In this document: piece by piece, positions 28,480-36,955 of the stretch | Position numbering within the stretch: position 1 is the first letter of the stretch | How the letters are laid out: each line of letters starts with the position of its first letter | Source of the DNA: Bradyrhizobium sp. AZCC 1721 | Lineage (GTDB): Bacteria > Pseudomonadota > Alphaproteobacteria > Rhizobiales > Xanthobacteraceae | DNA: 64,000 nt | Assembly (NCBI RefSeq): GCF_036924715.1 | Contig: NZ_JAZHSB010000001.1 | Coordinates: 7,059,001-7,123,000, forward strand | Direction: 5' to 3' | Position numbers and translations under genes: made by a program | The notes under the pieces: generated by a model | The model's database searches: none | Seen by the model: the letters and a program-made list of their open reading frames with translations, nothing else | Told to the model about the DNA's origin: nothing

Positions 28480-29097
28480 ACTCGCAAGGGAAAAACCGTC
28501 GCCACGGGTAGCGGCGCCTAGCGATCCAAGCCCTTGGAATTCAAGCGGGACTTCGATTTTCGACCGGCACGAGAGGTGCCGGGATCGTTAAAATCGCGGC
28601 TTTGCTAACATAGCAAGCGCGCAGGTGCAACATGACGCCGCATGCGGGCGATGCCTTGTCGCACGTCAATTTTCAGGCCCGGTCGAATGCAGCTGGATGG
28701 GATCAGCGCGCCGGAATTTCGACTCCCGCGGTTGCAGGCGATCTGGAGTGTCCCCGACCAGCCAATTTGTTCCACCCATATTTGCATGGCCGCTATGACC
28801 GCTAGCGTTCGGAACGAATCGCGCGGCTCGCCTCCATTCGATCATTACTTGCGCAAATCTTTACTCGATGTGTGATGACTGTATTGTTAAGTAATAATGA
28901 GTATTGATTTTGTTAAAAGTCTATTAACGCGCAAGATTACGGGATATCGCTCGACGGTAACAAGATATGTCAGCGCGATACATTCCCGATTTACTGCCCA
29001 ATTCATGCCTCATTGCCTCATCAAACGGCCCCCTGAAGTTGGGACGGGGGTTCCATTTGTCACGTATGTGGCAAATACTATCTGAGGGACTAGTTTA
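28480..29097. other. Divergent intergenic region between atpH and rlpA
   Basis: The 618 bases hold no convincing gene. The right half is much more AT-rich than its surroundings. It should carry the atp operon promoter (leftward) and the rlpA promoter (rightward), and contains a CtrA-type box and, at 29055-29076, a near-perfect palindrome ATTTGTCAC-GTAT-GTGGCAAAT just upstream of rlpA. Confidence 0.6.
28913..28928. promoter_or_regulatory. CtrA-type binding site upstream of rlpA
   Basis: TTAA-N7-TTAAC matches the full CtrA consensus exactly, 170 bases upstream of the rlpA start. CtrA is the cell-cycle response regulator of alphaproteobacteria, and RlpA acts at the septum, which makes the site plausible. 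The strand of control is inferred from the nearest gene. Confidence 0.6.
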
Positions 29098-29586
29098 ATG
29101 TTGCATACCAATAATGTGGTGCCGGGAACTCTAACCCGGTCGCGTACGGCGCTCGCCTTGATCGCCGCAACTCTCCTGGTCGGTGGCGCCGTCACCGAAG
29201 CTTCTGCAAAATCCAGGCATCATCGTCATCACCACCATCACGCCAGCAAGGCCAAGGCCGCCGGCAACTGGCTGAACGCCAACGCCTCGATCGGCCAGAG
29301 CACCGGGCGCGGCTTCTCGGGAAAGGCCTCGTTTTACGGCAATGAATCCGGCAGCAAGACCGCCTCTGGACAGCGCTTCAATCAGAACGCCATGACCGCG
29401 GCCCACCGCTCGCTGCCATTCGGCACCAAGCTCCGCGTCACCCATCGCGGCCAGAGCGTAATCGTCACGATCAACGACCGTGGTCCCTTCATCAAGGGAC
29501 GCGTGCTCGACCTGTCCACGGGTGCTGCCCGGGCCATCGGCCTGACCGGCGCCGGCGTCGGCCACGTCACCGCCGAGGTCATCTAA
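29098..29586 (+). CDS. RlpA-like septal lytic transglycosylase
   Basis: A 162-residue exported protein with a signal segment at about 18-38 followed by a His-rich run (RHHRHHHHH at residues 40-48), then a double-psi beta-barrel domain at about 75-162. GKASFYGNESGSKTASGQRFN, MTAAHRSLPFGTKLRVT and VTINDRGPF are the RlpA motifs including the catalytic Asp of that last one. It lacks the SPOR domain of full RlpA. The His run is unusual and may bind metal. Confidence 0.92.
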   Translation: MLHTNNVVPGTLTRSRTALALIAATLLVGGAVTEASAKSRHHRHHHHHASKAKAAGNWLNANASIGQSTGRGFSGKASFYGNESGSKTASGQRFNQNAMTAAHRSLPFGTKLRVTHRGQSVIVTINDRGPFIKGRVLDLSTGAARAIGLTGAGVGHVTAEVI

Positions 29587-29676
29587 GGCGCGCGATCGCG
29601 CGCCGTTTTCCGGTCCATCAGATCGCGTAAGCGTTGCGTTGCGTAACTGCCTGCGGAACTTTCCGCGGCAACAAAG

Positions 29677-29708
29677 GCCTGCCGTCGCAAATGACGGCAG
29701 GCTTTTTT
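29677..29708 (+). terminator. Intrinsic terminator after rlpA
   Basis: GCCTGCCGTC (29677-29686) and GACGGCAGGC (29693-29702) form a perfect 10-base-pair stem followed by six T. A second GC-rich palindrome at 29588-29605 lies right after the stop codon. Confidence 0.88.
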
Positions 29709-29713
29709 GTTTA

Positions 29714-29885
29714 CCCTCCCCTGGAGGGAGAGGGTCGGCTCACATGAGCACAGCGAATGTGAGACGGGGTGGGGTGATCTCTCCACTCGGGCACTGATCG
29801 AAAGGATGGACCGACATCCCACCCCGCCGCTTCGCGTCGACCCACGAGCGAGCTTTGCTCGTCTCAGACCCCTCCAGGGGAGGGT
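29714..29885. repeat. Dispersed long hairpin repeat, family D copy 1
   Basis: The segment begins CCCTCCCCTGGAGGGAGAGGG and ends CCCCTCCAGGGGAGGG, giving a long inverted arrangement around GTGAGACGGGGTGGGG and CCCACCCCGCC. A shorter relative lies between ccmA and ccmB. It fills the space between rlpA and convergent priA. Confidence 0.65.
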
Positions 29886-29886
29886 G

Positions 29887-32097
29887 TTACAAAAAGCTCT
29901 GCGGATCGACGTCGACTTCGAGTTTGAGATTGCCCTTGGTCTTCGGACCCGCGGCGAGCCACTCGCGCAAATATTCCGAGAGGTCGACATTGCGCAGCGA
30001 CTTCACCAGAATCCGGAACCGATAGCGGCCCTTGATCACCGCAAGCGGCGCTTCGGCAGGTCCCAGCACCTGGATGCGCTCGTCGATCGGCGCCACAGCG
30101 GCAAGGCGGCGCGCAAAGCCTTCCGCGGTCGGCCGGTCGCCTGCGGAAATGATCAGGCTGGCGAGCCGGCCGAACGGCGGATAGCCGGTGCGCTCGCGGG
30201 AGTCGATTTCGCTGGCGTAAAACGCCTCACGGTCGTTGGCGACCAAGGCCTTCATCACGGGATGTTCGGGCTGATGGGTCTGCAGGTACCCGACGCCGCG
30301 GCCCTGATCGCGCCCCGCACGCCCGATCACCTGATTGAGCAGTTGGAACGTGCGCTCAGCAGCGCGCGGATCACCATTGCCGAGGCCCAGATCCGCATCG
30401 ACCACGCCGACCAGATTGAGCCGCGGGAAATTATGGCCCTTCGCGACCAGTTGCGTGCCGATGATGATGTCGACGCGACCTTCGGCGATTTCGTTCAGCT
30501 CGCTGCGCATGGTCTCGATCGAGGTGATGAGATCGCTCGACAGCACCATGGTGCGCGCTTCCGGAAACAGCGCAGCCGCCTCCTCCTGCAGGCGCTCGAC
30601 ACCGGGGCCGACCGCGACCAGCGATTCCTCAGCCTGGCAATGCGGGCAGATATTCGGGCGCGGCATCGAGAAGCCGCAATGGTGGCAGACCAGCCGCTGG
30701 CGAAACCGGTGATCCACCAGCCAGGCGTCGCAGACGGTGCAGGCAAAGCGATGGCCGCACGCGCGGCATAGCGTCAGCGGCGCGTAGCCGCGGCGGTTGA
30801 GAAACAGCAGCGCCTGCTCGCGCTTCTCGATGGCGAACCGAATCTGCTCGGCGAGCGGCGGCGAGATGAAGCGGCCGCGTGGCGGTGGTGCACGGCGCAA
30901 ATCGATCGCCTCGATATGCGGCATGTGCTGGCCACCGAAACGCGACGGCAGCGCGACGCGCTGATAGCGCCCCTTGCGTGCATTGACTTCCGATTCGACC
31001 GACGGCGTCGCGGACGCCAGCACGATCGGGATTTTGGCGATATGCGCGCGCACCACTGCCATGTCGCGGGCATGGTAATGCGCGCCGTCGTCCTGCTTGT
31101 AGGCCTGGTCGTGCTCCTCGTCGACAATGATGAGACCCAGATCCGCATAGGGCAGAAACAGCGCCGAGCGCGCGCCGACCACGACCGGCGCTTCACCCGC
31201 CGATATCGCCGCCCAATTGCGCTGCCGTGTGCGCGGCGTCAGTTCGGAGTGCCATTCCAATGGACGCACGCCGAAACGCTGGGCGAAGCGGTCGAGGAAT
31301 TGCCCGGTCAGCGCGATCTCCGGCATCAGGATCAGCGTCTGCTTGCCGCGCCGGACGACTTCCGCAATCGCCTCGAAATAGACTTCCGTCTTGCCCGATC
31401 CGGTGACGCCGTCGAGCAGCGCGACGTGAAACGTGCCGTTGGCGGCAAGCGCGCGCATCATGTCGACTGCCGCGCGCTGCTGGTAGGAAAATTCCGGCTG
31501 CGCAAAGGACGGATCGGGCGCCGGCGGCGCCAGCGGCGGCGGCATCGCCTCGACGGCAAGGGTTCCCTCATCGACAAGGCCGTCGACCACGCCTGAGCTG
31601 ACGCCCGCCTCCCGCGCCGCATCCGACTTGCCGTGCAGCAGGCCGTCCGACAGCACCTCGATCAGCCGCCGTCGCGCCGGTGTCAGGCGCTGTGGCGGCT
31701 CGCCTACCAGCCGCACGCCGAGGCGCATCCGTTCGGGCCCGAGGTTTTCGCCCATCCGCAAGGCCATGCGCAGCACCATGCCGCGCGCGGACAGCGTATA
31801 GTTGGCGACCCAATCGACCAGGCTGCGCAATTCCTCCTTCAGCGGCGGCACGTCGAGCTTTTCGCCGACGTCCTTCAGGCGGTTGTGCAGGCGCGGATCG
31901 GGATTGGCGTTCTCCGCCCACACCACCGCCACCACCTCGCGCGGCCCGAGCGGCACGCAAACGACATCGCCTGCCCTCAGCTCCATGCCGCGCGGCACGC
32001 GGTAGGAATAGTTCTGATTGAGCGCGACCGGCACCAGCACGTCGACGACGCGGGTCGACGAGGCCGATGAGCTGATTTGGCGGGTGGCGTGGTCCAT
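29887..32097 (-). CDS. priA: Primosomal protein N' (replication restart helicase)
   Basis: PriA reloads DnaB at stalled forks. The 736-residue protein has an N-terminal DNA-binding domain, Walker A GVTGSGKTEVY near residue 225, the DEEH box in LIIVDEEHDQAYKQDD, zinc-binding Cys pairs (CRACGHRFACTVCDAW and CHHCGFSMPRPNICPHCQ) and C-terminal helicase motifs (GTQLVAKGHNFPRLN, QVIGRAGRD). It is divergent from xerC with a 143-base gap. Confidence 0.97.
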   Translation of the reverse strand: MDHATRQISSSASSTRVVDVLVPVALNQNYSYRVPRGMELRAGDVVCVPLGPREVVAVVWAENANPDPRLHNRLKDVGEKLDVPPLKEELRSLVDWVANYTLSARGMVLRMALRMGENLGPERMRLGVRLVGEPPQRLTPARRRLIEVLSDGLLHGKSDAAREAGVSSGVVDGLVDEGTLAVEAMPPPLAPPAPDPSFAQPEFSYQQRAAVDMMRALAANGTFHVALLDGVTGSGKTEVYFEAIAEVVRRGKQTLILMPEIALTGQFLDRFAQRFGVRPLEWHSELTPRTRQRNWAAISAGEAPVVVGARSALFLPYADLGLIIVDEEHDQAYKQDDGAHYHARDMAVVRAHIAKIPIVLASATPSVESEVNARKGRYQRVALPSRFGGQHMPHIEAIDLRRAPPPRGRFISPPLAEQIRFAIEKREQALLFLNRRGYAPLTLCRACGHRFACTVCDAWLVDHRFRQRLVCHHCGFSMPRPNICPHCQAEESLVAVGPGVERLQEEAAALFPEARTMVLSSDLITSIETMRSELNEIAEGRVDIIIGTQLVAKGHNFPRLNLVGVVDADLGLGNGDPRAAERTFQLLNQVIGRAGRDQGRGVGYLQTHQPEHPVMKALVANDREAFYASEIDSRERTGYPPFGRLASLIISAGDRPTAEGFARRLAAVAPIDERIQVLGPAEAPLAVIKGRYRFRILVKSLRNVDLSEYLREWLAAGPKTKGNLKLEVDVDPQSFL

Positions 32098-32240
32098 CGG
32101 GGGAATCAGGCTTGCGGTATCTGGAGCGACGCTAGCGCGGCGCCGGTGAGTTAGCGAACGGTAAACGAAAGAGGTGCGATATAATGCGCTGAATCACCGT
32201 CTCCAAGACAAGCTCTCAAGACAGGCTCTCGAAGGCAAGG

Positions 32241-33215
32241 ATGATGGCCAGGGAAGTTCCGGCACTGCAAGCGATCGAGCTCGAATGCGCCGACGAAGGT
32301 CTCGCGCGGGAGATGACCCGCTGGCTGACGCATCTGCGCGCCGAACGGCGGCTATCGCAAAAGACGCTCGAAGCCTACGCCCGCGACCTCCGCCAATGCC
32401 TCACTTTCCTTGCCGAACACTGGGGTGAGAAGGTCACGCTGAAACGATTTGCAGCGCTGGAGGCCACCGACGTCAGGGCTTTCATGGCGATGCGCCGTGC
32501 CGACGACATCGCCGGGCGCTCGCTGATGCGGGCGCTGGCGGGGTTGCGGTCGTTCGGCCGCTACCTCGAACGGGAGGGCAAGGGCAAGGTCGGAGCTCTG
32601 TCCGCGATCCGCGCGCCGAAAATTGCAAAAAGCCTGCCGAAGCCGATCCAGATGGCCGCCGCCAGGCGCTTTGCCGATGCCGACGAGCGCGCCGGCGAGG
32701 AACGTGATCCCTGGATTCTCGCGCGCGACGCCGCGGTGATGGCGCTGCTCTATGGATCTGGCTTGCGTATCTCCGAAGCGCTGGGACTGAAACGCCAGGA
32801 CGTGCCCAAACCGGGCGAAGGCGACGTCATTATCGTCACCGGCAAGGGCAACAAGACCCGCATGGTGCCGGTGCTGCAAAACGTGCTGGCGCTGATCGCC
32901 GATTACGTTGCGATGTGCCCGCATTCATTGCCGCCGGCCGGCCCGATCTTCGTCGGCGCGCGCGGCGGACCGCTTTCCCCACGGATCATCCAGCTCACCA
33001 TGGAGCGACTGCGCGGCGCGCTGGGGCTACCCGACAGCGCCACCCCGCACGCGCTGCGGCATTCTTTCGCAACCCATCTGCTCAGCCGCGGCGGCGATCT
33101 GCGCGCGATCCAGGAACTGCTCGGCCACGCCTCGCTCTCGACCACCCAGATCTACACCGGGATCGACAGCGAGCGGCTCTTGGAAGTGTACAAGAGTGCG
33201 CATCCGCGCGGCTGA
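32241..33215 (+). CDS. xerC: Tyrosine recombinase XerC
   Basis: XerC resolves chromosome dimers at dif with XerD. The 324-residue product has the N-terminal SAM-like domain (about 22-120) and the catalytic domain with Arg in SGLRISEALGL, Lys in GKGNKTRMVPV, HALRHSFATHLLS (His and Arg), LGHASLS (His) and the nucleophile Tyr in TTQIYTGID. All active residues are present, and it is a complete housekeeping-type protein rather than a phage integrase. Confidence 0.95.
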   Translation: MMAREVPALQAIELECADEGLAREMTRWLTHLRAERRLSQKTLEAYARDLRQCLTFLAEHWGEKVTLKRFAALEATDVRAFMAMRRADDIAGRSLMRALAGLRSFGRYLEREGKGKVGALSAIRAPKIAKSLPKPIQMAAARRFADADERAGEERDPWILARDAAVMALLYGSGLRISEALGLKRQDVPKPGEGDVIIVTGKGNKTRMVPVLQNVLALIADYVAMCPHSLPPAGPIFVGARGGPLSPRIIQLTMERLRGALGLPDSATPHALRHSFATHLLSRGGDLRAIQELLGHASLSTTQIYTGIDSERLLEVYKSAHPRG

Positions 33216-33335
33216 ATCTCGGCGCTCGGCGTCGACATACTCCCGTCACATCGGTGGCTTCCTTAGCTGACCTCTTGCGCTCGCGTTGCGGTTCCGGCAA
33301 TCGTGCGCGCGTCAACCGACAGGAGGGGAGTATAA

Positions 33336-33926
33336 ATGGGCGCACATGAAAGCATGGAGCATGCGGAGCATGCCGAGCACGCTTCGGGGTCGAACAAGAA
33401 GATCGCGTTGCTGATCGCGGTGATCGCCCTGTTTCTGGCGCTGTCGGAAACGCTGGGCAAGGGCGCACAGACCGAAGCCATCAGCAAGAATGTCGAGGCT
33501 TCGAATCTCTGGGCATTCTTCCAGGCCAAGAGCATCCGCCGCACCGTGGTGCAGGCCACCGCCGAACACGCCAAGCTCAGCCTCGGCACCGTCGGGGACG
33601 ATGGCGCAAAGGCGGCGCTGCAGAAGCAGATCGACGACTGGAACAAGACTGCGCAGCGCTATCGCTCGGAGCCGGACACCGGCGAAGGTTCGGAAGAGTT
33701 GGCAAAACGCGCCAAGCACGCCGAGCACGAGCGCGACGAGGCGACCGCAAAATATCACCACTACGAAATCGCTTCAGCCGCCTTCCAGATCGGCATCGTG
33801 CTGGCGTCCGCCACCATCATCACCGGCATGATCGTGCTGGCCTGGGTCTCCGGCATATTGGCGATCGCCGGCATCGGCATCACCGCGCTCGGCCTCTACG
33901 CCCCGCATCTTTTGCATTTGCATTGA
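33336..33926 (+). CDS. DUF4337 domain-containing membrane protein
   Basis: A 196-residue protein with a His/Glu-rich start (HESMEHAEHAEHA), a membrane segment at about 24-41, a charged helical centre with Ala/Lys/Glu heptads (60-145) and one or two further hydrophobic segments at 150-190. The ASNLWAFFQAKSIRRTVVQ segment is characteristic of DUF4337. Function unknown. It follows xerC with a 120-base gap and a good GGAGGGGAG ribosome site. Confidence 0.88.
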   Translation: MGAHESMEHAEHAEHASGSNKKIALLIAVIALFLALSETLGKGAQTEAISKNVEASNLWAFFQAKSIRRTVVQATAEHAKLSLGTVGDDGAKAALQKQIDDWNKTAQRYRSEPDTGEGSEELAKRAKHAEHERDEATAKYHHYEIASAAFQIGIVLASATIITGMIVLAWVSGILAIAGIGITALGLYAPHLLHLH

Positions 33927-33929
33927 GTG

Positions 33930-34030
33930 GTCATGCCCCGCGAAGGCGGGGCATCCAGTACGCCGCGGCTTCTCGACTCAATCACCGGCGCCTCTGGAAT
34001 ACTGGGCGCCGGTCAAGCCGGGCGACGACA
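33930..34030. repeat. Dispersed repeat, family B copy 1
   Basis: Starts GTCATGCCCCGCGAAGGCGGGGCAT and continues ATCCAGTACGCCGCGGCT, ending near CCGGGCGACGAC. The segment CCAGTACGCCGCGGCT is shared with the copy at 46661-46760. Confidence 0.7.
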
Positions 34031-34038
34031 GCAAGAAG

Positions 34039-34569
34039 CTACCGCGCTTCGTGCACGCTCCTGCGGAAGCGCGCGATCGTGCGCAGCATGCGCGATGACC
34101 AGCTATCACCGTCGCCGCGCAAAATTTCCCGGATGCGCTGCTTGATTGGATGGACCAGGGCGGCTGCCTTGGCGCGCATCGCCATGACGAATTCATAGGT
34201 CTTCTTGAACCACGCCATCTGCAGCAGCTTCGGCCGCGTCACGTCGAAGATGAACGCGGTGACGCCGACGCCGAGCAATTTGCCGAACACGATCACGACC
34301 GCCGCGCTGAACCAGTATTGGTGCGCCAGTAGCCAGAGCCCGGCCAGCTTGAGCGGAAACAGCGGGATGACAGGCACGGCAAACACGATCAGCGTCATCG
34401 CCGGCGACAGCGCATCGACCCGGTCGGACAGCCATCGCTTGAAGGCGCGAAGCGGAATCAGCGCAACGATGCGCTCGACGATCGGCTCGAGATGATCCCA
34501 CAGCCAGGCTTCGATCAGGAAGATGACCGCAAGCAGGACCCAGAACGGCTGAAGTAGGCGGCGCATCAT
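34039..34569 (-). CDS. Hypothetical membrane protein
   Basis: A 176-residue protein with hydrophobic segments at about 7-24, 58-85 and 88-108, and a positively charged C-terminal tail (RRSVHEAR). I recognise no family. It is convergent with the DUF4337 gene and downstream of lpdA with a 124-base gap, so it could be the last gene of the TCA operon or have its own promoter. Confidence 0.78.
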   Translation of the reverse strand: MMRRLLQPFWVLLAVIFLIEAWLWDHLEPIVERIVALIPLRAFKRWLSDRVDALSPAMTLIVFAVPVIPLFPLKLAGLWLLAHQYWFSAAVVIVFGKLLGVGVTAFIFDVTRPKLLQMAWFKKTYEFVMAMRAKAAALVHPIKQRIREILRGDGDSWSSRMLRTIARFRRSVHEAR

Positions 34570-34693
34570 CGATCGTGATCTTTAGAGAGGAATGACATTC
34601 TTGATTCGTCGCTCCGCTCTATCTCTACGTTCAAAGCATGGTCTTTTCGAGAATGGATAGCCGCTTCTTCAATCATGCTCTGCCGGACGTCGA

Positions 34694-36094
34694 TCACATA
34701 TGGATGGCGCGTTTGCCGACCGCAAGCGCGGCTTCCTTGATCGCTTCCGAGCGGGTCGGATGCGCGTGACACGTCCGCGCCAGATCCTCGGCAGAACCGC
34801 CAAACTCCATGAGAACAGCAGCTTCCTGAATCATTTCGCCGGCCTCGCGGCCGACAATGTGCACGCCGAGCACGCGATCGGTCTTCGCATCCGCGAGAAC
34901 CTTCACAAAACCGTCAGTGGTCTGGTTGACCTTGGAGCGGCCGTTGGCGGTGAACGGGAATTTGCCTGAGGTGTAGGCAACGCCGGCCTGCTTCAGCTCT
35001 TCCTCGGTCTTGCCGACCGATGACACTTCCGGCGTCGTATACACGACGCCCGGGATAACATCGTAGTTCACGTGGCCCGCCTGCCCCGCAATGATCTCGG
35101 CGCAGGCAACGCCTTCATCCTCGGCCTTGTGCGCGAGCATCGGCCCCGCCACGACGTCGCCGATCGCATAGACGCCTTTCAGGCTGGTAGCGAAATGCGC
35201 GTCGATCTGCACGCGGCCGCGATTGTCGAGTGCAATGCCGGCTTCCTTGCAGCCGAGCCCTTCGGTGTAGGGCACGCGGCCGATGCAGACCAGCACCACG
35301 TCGGTCTCAATCGTTTCCGCTGCGCCGCCCGCCGCCGGCTCCACCGTTGCCTTCAACGTCTTGCCGGAAGCGTCGACCGCCGTCACCTTGGCGCCGAGCT
35401 TGAATACAAAGCCCTGCTTTTCGAGGATGCGCTGGAATTGCTTGGCGACTTCCCCATCCATACCGGGCAGGATGCGATCGAGGAATTCGACCACCATGAC
35501 CTCGGCACCAAGCCGTTTCCAGACCGAGCCGAGCTCCAGCCCGATCACGCCTGCGCCAATGATCAGAAGCTTCTCCGGCACTTTCGCGAGCGACAGCGCG
35601 CCGGTCGACGACACCACGCGCTTCTCGTCGATCTCGATGCCCTTCAGCCGCGCGATGTCGGAGCCAGTGGCGATGACGATGTTCTTGGTCTCGACCGTCT
35701 GCGACTTGCCATTACCGCTGACCTCGACCTTGCCTGCGCCAAGAATCTTGCCGGCGCCGTAGAGGACGTCGATCTTGTTTTTCTTCATCAGGAACTCGAC
35801 GCCCTTGACGTTGCCGTCGATGCCCTGCTGCTTGAAATTCATCATCGCCGGCAGATCGAGCTTCGGCGCGGAAATGCTGACGCCCATTTTGGCAAAGGAG
35901 TGCCCGGCCTCTTCGAACATTTCGGAGGCATGCAGCAGCGCCTTCGACGGCATGCAGCCGACGTTGAGGCAGGTGCCGCCCAGCGTCGCGTTTTTCTCGA
36001 CCACGGCCACCTTCATGCCGAGTTGCGCCGCGCGCACCGCGCAGACATATCCGCCCGGACCGGTGCCGATGACGACGAGATCGTAGGAAGCCAT
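34694..36094 (-). CDS. lpdA: Dihydrolipoyl dehydrogenase (E3)
   Basis: FAD enzyme that reoxidises lipoamide in the 2-oxoglutarate dehydrogenase complex. The 466-residue product has the FAD motif GTGPGGYVCAVRAAQLG, the redox disulfide GGTCLNVGCMPSKALL near residue 40, an NAD motif IIGAGVIGLELGSVW, and the active-site HAHPTRSEAIKEA near the C-terminus. It is the last core enzyme of the mdh-suc operon. Confidence 0.97.
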   Translation of the reverse strand: MASYDLVVIGTGPGGYVCAVRAAQLGMKVAVVEKNATLGGTCLNVGCMPSKALLHASEMFEEAGHSFAKMGVSISAPKLDLPAMMNFKQQGIDGNVKGVEFLMKKNKIDVLYGAGKILGAGKVEVSGNGKSQTVETKNIVIATGSDIARLKGIEIDEKRVVSSTGALSLAKVPEKLLIIGAGVIGLELGSVWKRLGAEVMVVEFLDRILPGMDGEVAKQFQRILEKQGFVFKLGAKVTAVDASGKTLKATVEPAAGGAAETIETDVVLVCIGRVPYTEGLGCKEAGIALDNRGRVQIDAHFATSLKGVYAIGDVVAGPMLAHKAEDEGVACAEIIAGQAGHVNYDVIPGVVYTTPEVSSVGKTEEELKQAGVAYTSGKFPFTANGRSKVNQTTDGFVKVLADAKTDRVLGVHIVGREAGEMIQEAAVLMEFGGSAEDLARTCHAHPTRSEAIKEAALAVGKRAIHM

Positions 36095-36129
36095 GATGAA
36101 GTCCTGTAGCTGAGATAAGGTGTCAGGTA

Positions 36130-36888
36130 TTACCGGCCGCCCGATACATCCAGGATGGCGCTGGTGACGTAGGAAGCCTCGTCCGAAATCAACCAGACGA
36201 TGGCATTGGCGATTTCTTCGGCGGTGCCGACGCGCTTCATCGGCACCATATGCGCGAGCCGATGCGCGCGGTCGGGCTCGCCGCCGGAAGCATGAATATC
36301 CGTATCGATCAGTCCAGGCCGGATCGCGGCGACCCGAATGCCCTCTCCGGCAACCTCATAGCCAAGGCCGATGGTGAAGGAATCAACCGCGCCCTTGGAC
36401 GCCGCATAATCCACATACGTATTGGGCGAGCCGAGTTTCGCCGCGACCGAGGAAAGATTGACGATGACGCCGCCCGCGCCGCCGTTGCGGGTCGACATCC
36501 GCTTCACGGCTTCGCGCGCGCATAAAATGCTGCCGGTGACGTTGACTGCCATCATGCGCTGGATGCGCTCGGCCGACATCTCCTCGACACGTATCGTCGG
36601 GCCGACAATGCCGGCATTGTTGACGAGCGCCCCAAGCGTCCCGAAGTCATCGGCGGCCTTGAACAGCGCGAGAATGTCCGCCTCGCTGCCAACGTCGCAC
36701 TTCACGGCGATCGCCTTGCCGTTCTTGCGTTCGATCAGCGAGACGACCTCATCGGCCGCCGCCTTGTTGCTGGCGTAGCCGACCACGACGCGAAAGCCGC
36801 GCGCGGCGGCGGCGATGGCGGCCGCACGGCCGATGCCGCGGCTGCCGCCGGTGATCACAACAACCTTGTCCGTCACATCAGGCCCCAC
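36130..36888 (-). CDS. Short-chain dehydrogenase/reductase
   Basis: A 252-residue NAD(P)-dependent SDR of FabG type. VVITGGSRGIGRAAAIA is the cofactor motif, LVNNAGIVGP the NNAG motif, and the active-site Tyr-Lys are in YVDYAASKGAVD, with the Ser in VNLSSVAAK. It lies between odhB and lpdA, 35 bases upstream of lpdA; its substrate is unknown and it is not a usual member of this operon. Confidence 0.93.
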   Translation of the reverse strand: MGPDVTDKVVVITGGSRGIGRAAAIAAAARGFRVVVGYASNKAAADEVVSLIERKNGKAIAVKCDVGSEADILALFKAADDFGTLGALVNNAGIVGPTIRVEEMSAERIQRMMAVNVTGSILCAREAVKRMSTRNGGAGGVIVNLSSVAAKLGSPNTYVDYAASKGAVDSFTIGLGYEVAGEGIRVAAIRPGLIDTDIHASGGEPDRAHRLAHMVPMKRVGTAEEIANAIVWLISDEASYVTSAILDVSGGR

Positions 36889-36955
36889 AAATCAACGTGC
36901 ATGATCCACGGCTTGCGGCGCAGGCATGAGCGCCGACGCCGGCAAGCGTGTTGTG

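Noticed and set aside
29677..29886. CRISPR-like array from repeated GC-rich arms
   Set aside because: The repeats are inverted hairpins without regular direct repeats and spacers; no cas gene is present.
32241..33215. xerC read as a phage or island integrase
   Set aside because: Length, N-terminal domain and position fit the housekeeping XerC, with no mobile gene nearby.
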